64,000 bases of DNA from Lampris incognitus (lineage: Eukaryota; Chordata; Actinopteri; Lampriformes; Lampridae), in assembly GCF_029633865.1 (NCBI RefSeq), contig NC_079219.1, positions 11,653,420 through 11,717,419 of the forward strand, read 5' to 3'. The translations under genes were made by a program, and so were the position numbers. The notes beneath the pieces are model-generated. The model was not told where the DNA came from and did not search any database. It was given only the letters and a program-made list of their open reading frames with translations. The stretch's first letter is position 1. Every line of letters begins with the position of its first letter. Below, piece after piece: positions 52,163-64,000 of the stretch.

Positions 52163-52513
52163 GGAAGGCACGGTGGCCCGGTGGTTGCCGCTGTCGCCTC
52201 ACAGCAAGAAGGTCCTGGGTTCGAATTCCAGGGTAGTCCAACCTGGGGGGGGGGGGGTCATCCTCTGTGTGGTGTTTGCAGTGAGTTTTCTCCGGGTGCT
52301 CCGGTTTCCCCCACCATCGAAAAGACATGCATGTTAGGGGTTAATACTCCTGTCTGTGCCCCTCACCAAGGCAATGGCAAGACGAACTGGAGTCGGTCCC
52401 CGGGCGCTGCACGGAGGCTGTCCACTGCACCTCGCTACACAGCTAGCATGGGTTAAACGCAGAGCAGACTTTCCCTACGGGGATTAATATAGTATATGAA
52501 AAATTAAAAAAAG
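52163..52513 (+). mobile_element. SINE with DANA-like head and a different tail
   Basis: The head GGCACGGTGGCCCGGTGGTTG and B-box GGTTCGAATTCC match the DANA-like family. After the TCCGGTTTCC segment the sequence switches to a tail with CTCACCAAGGCAATGGCAAG, GGTCCCCGGGCGCTGCACGG and ACGGGGATTAATATAGTATA. This is a distinct subfamily or chimera. Confidence 0.7.
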
Positions 52514-54540
52514 GACAGACCTTCCTCTAGGCTATTCATATTGAGACATTCAGCGTCCTCCCATGTTGTGTCGGTGGACCCGCTTCTCCATTCAGCCTGA
52601 GATGAAATGATCCTCCACGCTGAATATTAAAGACGGAGAACAGAAACGCCGTCGAAAATCATCATGGGGCTCATTACCACAGATCTTTATTCATGACCCA
52701 CGCGCCAAAGACTCCTAAATTAGCCTTCTAATCCAGCATCAGACGGCTTTTTCAAACCGGCTATTGTCTTTGACATTTTTTTCATTTAGCACATGCTTAC
52801 AAGAGAGCCAGCACCCAGCAGATATATCGTTATGTCAGCCAACGGATGTCTAGAGCATTGCATAGTCTTCTTCTTCTTCTCTTCTGGCAGAGCTATACAC
52901 TCAGTGTTTGATAGTCATGGCAATAAAAGCAGTAATAATGACCTGGCTGTTCAGGAACCAGTTGACACTGGGACGTCTGGTTTTGTAAATGGCTACTACA
53001 TTTAACCTCCTCTGATGCCAAATGAATGGGAGTCACTGGTTCTCCTTTCCCCATTCATGTGGCAACAACAGAGGCTAAATTTAGCTGACGTTATCAGAGG
53101 ACCACGGCTTCCAGCTCCACCTGCCTCTTAGACTGCTGTCGCGCCAATCGGTTATCTCAGCTGTCTTTAAAAGGCCACAGGTTAAATATCTATCCACTAG
53201 TATCAATAATGAGCTCGACAGTGACCCTGTCTTACCAGTACTGTAATGAAACACCCTTAGACACACGAGGAAAGCTCTTCTCTGGTCCACATTTATCAAA
53301 CCCCAAACTCCAGGGACCCAGACCTGATTCAGGTCTGGCAGGTTTGGTGGTAGAACCGGTCTATGGCCATAATACTGGTATGTCTATAAGTGTGTTTACA
53401 TGGAAGTTAGAAGTTCAATTTTGATTGGATTAATGATTTCATTATCGCAACTGCCGTAAAAACCTTAATTGAACTACCTTAATCAAATTAAGGTCTAAGC
53501 ATAATGTGGTTAACAGAGCTAGGTTTTTCATCAATCATTTGATTCGCTGAGCTTTGTTAACACCGTAATCGCAGTTCTTTCTGAGAATTGGTTGTGCACA
53601 TTTACCAAGAAGTTCCTAGCATCTGACCCGGAAACAATACACAAAGGACAACATGACAAGAGGCAGTAAACAAAGATTAAAGATTAACTAAACCCATTAT
53701 CACTTGTATTAGCCACAGCTGAGTTTATCCTGCTATGCTTACATCACAGAGTACCAAGACCAGCCTGGCATGTTTTTAACCTTTGGGTGGTCTTTTAAGC
53801 TGTAGATGTCAGCAAACTCACTAGTTACCCTTTAGGAAAATGAAACTGCATGCTCATAACTGCAGTACATATATTTATCAATCAACATTTGGGCAAACTT
53901 AGCTGCCTTCGTCAGGATAAACTAAACTCTTTCAATACTGATCCCATTATCTAGCACCTCAAAAAATACAGGTGTGTGTTTTCTCCTCTTTTTGAGCGTC
54001 AGTAAACAGCCACATTTCTGGAGCCAAACTCAAACAACATTCATGCTCAATAAATTTAAGGAACTTACTATCCTACAATTTTGGACAGGCTAAAACACAG
54101 AAATTGAGACGTTTTTCGAAAAGTCTCGAACACAATGTTCCCCACAAAACATGTCTTCAAGTTGCATGGTTAAATTATCCAACAAGTCCTGTAAACTTGA
54201 ATCATTAAGATAATTGCATTAATTAAACACATGTAGACGCCTTAATTACACTATCACCTTAATTTGATTCTTCACCTTAATCAGACTGACTGCCTCTGAA
54301 CTTGGTGTCAGAGTAGTACAATATGAGGACTTGTGATTAAACTAGACCTCACTGTGCAAATTTCCAGACAACTTTACCAAAACGTATCAGATAAACCAGC
54401 ATGGTTCAATCAGGAGCACCGTCAGGGTCCAGTTCTCCTTCCCGTGAAGCTCAGCAGGTTCAGGAAGAGCTTCTGACATTGATCCGTGCAGTTGTCTATC
54501 AAAGGGTAGACATTCTGACCGGCTGTTGTCTCTCTTCACA
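52514..54540. other. Sequence upstream of the gnrhr coding exons
   Basis: No protein gene. 53705-53835 is a diverged copy of the stretch at 7488-7615. Loose inverted GTGTTTACATGG (53392) and ACATGTAGACGC (54230) could be ends of one decayed element. The final bases are a pyrimidine-rich 3' splice site. Confidence 0.45.
53705..53835. repeat. Element shared with 7488-7615, copy 2
   Basis: Shares ATCACAGAGTACCAAG, CAGCCTGGCATG, TTTTAACCTTTGGGTGGT and GTAGATGTCAGCAAA with the other copy at roughly four in five bases. Noncoding; family unknown. Confidence 0.6.
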
Positions 54541-54542
54541 GG

Positions 54543-60353
<5,811 letters not shown>

Positions 60354-63284
60354 GAGCCCCTTTACCAGCCAACTAGATATTCAGACCAGAACTGGACCTC
60401 TTGCTAAAGGGGCTTTTAGACTAGAACTTGACATACCAACCTCAAACCAGTACTTAGCACCATTAACTGGCTGCATCATCCCAGTCTGATGGACCAGCGA
60501 CACGTGATCAGATTGGTGGAGCAATAGATGGAGCTAAAGATTATAAGCTTCTCAGCACAACCAGATGTGACCAATCACATAAATATATTAATATGATCAA
60601 TCAATATATGTGAATCCTTAATATATCAGGCTGGTTATAATTATGCTAAAGTCTTTTTACCCTGCTTGTTCCAAAGTTAATGATGTCATTGTTGATGTCT
60701 GTGGGTGCGTTTACATGCATACCAATATGCCATACTTACTCTGATTACAGTAATTCTGCGATTATTGAAATGGTCATTTGAACACCTTTATCTGATTGAC
60801 AAAATCAGGGTAAAGTTACGATGTTACAATTTCCAAAGTGACGTACATCTGACAGTTAATACAACACAAGAAAGGATCTAGTCAGGAGACAACAATGCAA
60901 GTAAGTGCCAAAAAACCTAGGTTCAAGTCTGATAGGACATAGGTGTCAACAGGCAGTGCACAAAGGCAATGCATAGGGTACATGGAAACGATTTTTAATA
61001 AAAGATATATATTAATACCATCAGGTGTGGAGGTGTTCATGAAAGAGCTGGGTCTTTAGCTTCTTCTTAAAGATGGAGGGGGACTCAGCGGCTCGAATGG
61101 AGTAAGTCGTTCTACCACCGAGGAGTCTGGCTAGTGACTTAGAATCCTGTTGTGGCAGAAGTGCCAGGTGCCTTTCATTGGCATGTATTACAAACCTGAA
61201 TAAGACTGGATTTTTTATCCAGTTTTTTGTTCTTTTGATGCATGTGGAAATCTTACACTGAACTCTTTTGTTGCTTTTTTTAAGCTGGGTATGTCAGGGA
61301 GGAGTTACACATCTGGGAGAACAACAAATATAGCTGCCAGGGTGCCGAAGAAGTCAAGCTGATGCACAAGCTCACGACAGTTGTTATATTAAAATAAATG
61401 GCATTGTCAGCTGATTTTGTAATCGCATGAAAAATAAAACTGTGTAGATTAAGGTGGCGGAAAACCATTGCCCAGACTAAAGGATGGAGAGATGGAGGGA
61501 AATAATACATTGTTTCCGTGGAGCATATGGTGATTACACAAAGAATCGTGTAATCCCGGCTATTAGAGTAATCACATTACCAGTATCCATGTGTATGCAA
61601 TAATCAAAATATTGGCAAAAACTGATAACGCTTTGTAATCCCATTTTTTCTTTGCATGTAAACGTACTCCATGATGTTGTACAAGGGAAGAGAAATCACT
61701 GCGGTAGTTCTCTCTTCAGAAAGACACTTAACTGTCATCTCAGTGGAAATTAAAGAGGGGCTCAGGAAAATGGTGACATTCTGATCCCAGCTCAGAAGGT
61801 AACCACATCTGACTGCATCACTCCAGGTTCACTGTTGTCATTTTAACTGGTCTTTTACTGCCTCCCAAGAAGCCTGATGACAATGTGATTAGTAAATATG
61901 TTGATAAATCTATTAATATTCTGTTAATAATTATTTTGAATTGTATTGTCCTGAAGTGAAGCCTCTCTCAGCTGGATTCAGGCTGCTCATCCATGGCCCC
62001 CTGAGCTCTGACCTCTTGTTGACCGTTTGACCTCTCCTGTTAAGTGGAAACCTCATACCTTGTATCGAGGGGATCTCATGGAAATTGATGGAGTACTCTG
62101 AATTTTGCACTAATGAAGGAGATTTGATTTCAATGAATGTGAGGTGGTCAGTCTGAAAATAAGACTGTTTCCTCCTTGCTTTAAGTGTGAACCTGATGGA
62201 GGCGGCAGGGTCTTGGCTAGTTAATGGAGATGCTGGGCTGACAGTTATGGAAATATATGCTAAACAGAGTTACTGTATATGGATTGATGTTACCAGAGTA
62301 TTTGAACCTAGAATTGAATTATGCTTCTATACTCAGAAATATGCTTCTTTGTATTCAACACAGAGTTTTGTCTGCTGATTGAGTTGTTTTACTATTATCT
62401 ATTCTACCCTGTCAGTAATCAGAGATGAAAATAAATTTATTTATCCTACAATCAAATGGTATGTATGTACGTATGTGAGTAGTTTATGTATGTATGTATG
62501 TATTTATGTAGTATTGAGTGTTGTGTATGTAAGTATTGTTTGTTTGTATGTATGTATGTACTATGGGCGTTACATATAATATGCATAATATAATACAATA
62601 TCGTATGCATAATATGCATGTCAATTTCATGCACAACATACATTATTTAAAAAAATCCAGAAACACTTTGTTTGATTTCATCCACAAAATGGAGAGGCTG
62701 CATTTCAATTTGTTCAGGAACTTGAGTTTGTGACCAAATATGGACAAACGTGAAACTGCTATTTTGGTTCTGTGGACAAAATAAAGTTTTCATTTAAACT
62801 GAATTATGAATTTATGCAAATCCATTATCTTTAAATTATAGCAAGTTCATTCTGTTGCACAGAATCGGTTTTGTGAAACACATGATGAACATTTTGTGGG
62901 ATGAACATTTTTGTGCATCATAAAATCCACAACGTTACAATAGTTACATAATTTTATTGAAACATACACTTAAATTCATAAGCTAATGAAAATATAACAT
63001 TATTTTATCCACAGAATTAAAGGGAATTTCACTGATGGTTTTGTGCCTGTGCAAGCAGTACTGATCGGCAATGTAGTTGACTGAAGCAATAAAGTCCTTG
63101 TTGTGTACTGTACTGATGGAGAAATTGGTGTTGTCCTGCTCACAGACATCCCCCCTCCACCTTTGTTTAACACAACAATACTTTAATTACAGGAGGCTGA
63201 CAGAGGGAAAAGACAGGTCTGTAGTGTGACCAGAGAGAGAATGGATTTTTTTTAAATCTGGGCACAAAGTTCAATGAGGAGATT
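60354..63284. other. Sequence downstream of gnrhr
   Basis: No gene recognised. 60703-61672 is flanked by inverted GTGCGTTTACATGCA / TGCATGTAAACGTAC, suggesting a decayed DNA element. Inside it, 61030-61150 has the GAGCTGGGTCTTTAGCTTCT wording shared with 22045-22145. 62458-62580 is GTAT-rich simple sequence. Confidence 0.45.
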
Positions 63285-64000
63285 TTAAAGTGACCATATC
63301 ATACTTATTCCAGCTCTATATTTTTATTCTGGAGCTCCACTAGAGTAGTTTTGCATGATTCAGATTTTTTTAAAAAAATCATATTTAATCGTATATTGGC
63401 CCTTTATGCAATCCCTCAGTTCATCCTCTGTCTGAAACAAGCCATTTTAGCTTGTTTTAGCTGTCTCTTAAAGCCCCCCCCTACCTAAAAACCCACTGCT
63501 TTCTTCTGATTGGCCAACTTCCACAAGCCCGCCGAGGGGAAGCAGTCAGTGCTTTTAGCGCTGCCTCATCCTCAGGGGGAAGCAGAGCTCGATGTAACAC
63601 TAGTGCCGGAGGTTTCATAAGCAAACTATAAACCTACTAAGTAACATACTTTCTTGTTCTTGATTGGAAATGGCAACTTCTCAAGCCCATCTGTACATGT
63701 TTGAGGCCAAATACGATTCGGAATATGAGAGTGGACAACACAAACATCCGCAGCAACAAAGATTACAGCAGGACATGTGTACTAAATATTACGCTCATTT
63801 CCTGCGTTTTGTGTGACATAAGGGTGGATTTAGTCTTTCAATCACAAGTTGTAAATAAAAATGTTTCTATATATGCCCCCCTAATTATGAATATACTTTT
63901 ATTGGTCGGGGGTAGTTCCTTAGCCATAGACCTAAATGGCTATCAGAATGGACAAAGGCCTGTTGGCAAATGAGGGCCCTCTCCCACCAATCTGGGGGAG
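63285..64000. repeat. Probable dispersed DNA-element sequence
   Basis: Begins AAAGTGACCATATCATACTT and contains TATTCTGGAGCTCCACTAGA; I recognise this type of wording as a mid-repetitive fish sequence but cannot name it. No coding potential. It continues past the window. Confidence 0.35.

Overview
The window is a vertebrate nuclear locus, almost certainly from a teleost fish. The evidence is long intron-split genes with GT-AG junctions, dense CA/GT and GA microsatellites, DANA/mermaid-like tRNA-derived SINEs, RTE-type LINE copies and a Tc1-type DNA transposon with typical fish termini. Nothing in it looks bacterial or viral.

Three protein genes can be assembled from exons. (1) 1-30676, minus strand: an IQGAP-family scaffold, best matched to iqgap3. 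Thirty-five coding exons join in frame for about 1,514 codons (CH, IQGAP repeats, WW, four IQ motifs, RasGAP-related domain, start of the RasGAP C-terminal domain), and the last roughly 115 codons lie before base 1. (2) 37498-46711, plus strand: ttc24, a tetratricopeptide-repeat protein of about 550 residues in 13 proposed coding exons. (3) 54543-60353, plus strand: a gonadotropin-releasing hormone receptor of 384 residues in three coding exons. iqgap3 and ttc24 are divergent, the arrangement I recall from human 1q22.

The interval between iqgap3 and ttc24 (30677-37497) combines likely promoter elements with transposon insertions. The promoter elements are three CCAAT boxes plus a CDE/CHR-like site for iqgap3, and a perfect RFX X-box further out. 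The insertions are a 5'-truncated RTE copy with target-site duplication, SINEs, and a striking 1.2-kb Tc1-derived near-perfect palindrome. The interval between ttc24 and gnrhr (46712-54542) holds dispersed repeats, a CpG-rich stretch that may carry a gnrhr 5' exon, and a consensus CRE.

Introns carry most of the repeat load. Several long TG tracts lie directly against 3' splice sites of iqgap3 and ttc24. One SINE is split by a nested RTE insertion with clear target-site duplications. After gnrhr (60354-64000) I see repeats and no gene. The three genes have no obvious joint pathway; they are neighbours by synteny. IQGAP3 is a cytoskeletal and proliferation scaffold, TTC24 is poorly characterised, and GnRHR is a reproductive-axis GPCR.
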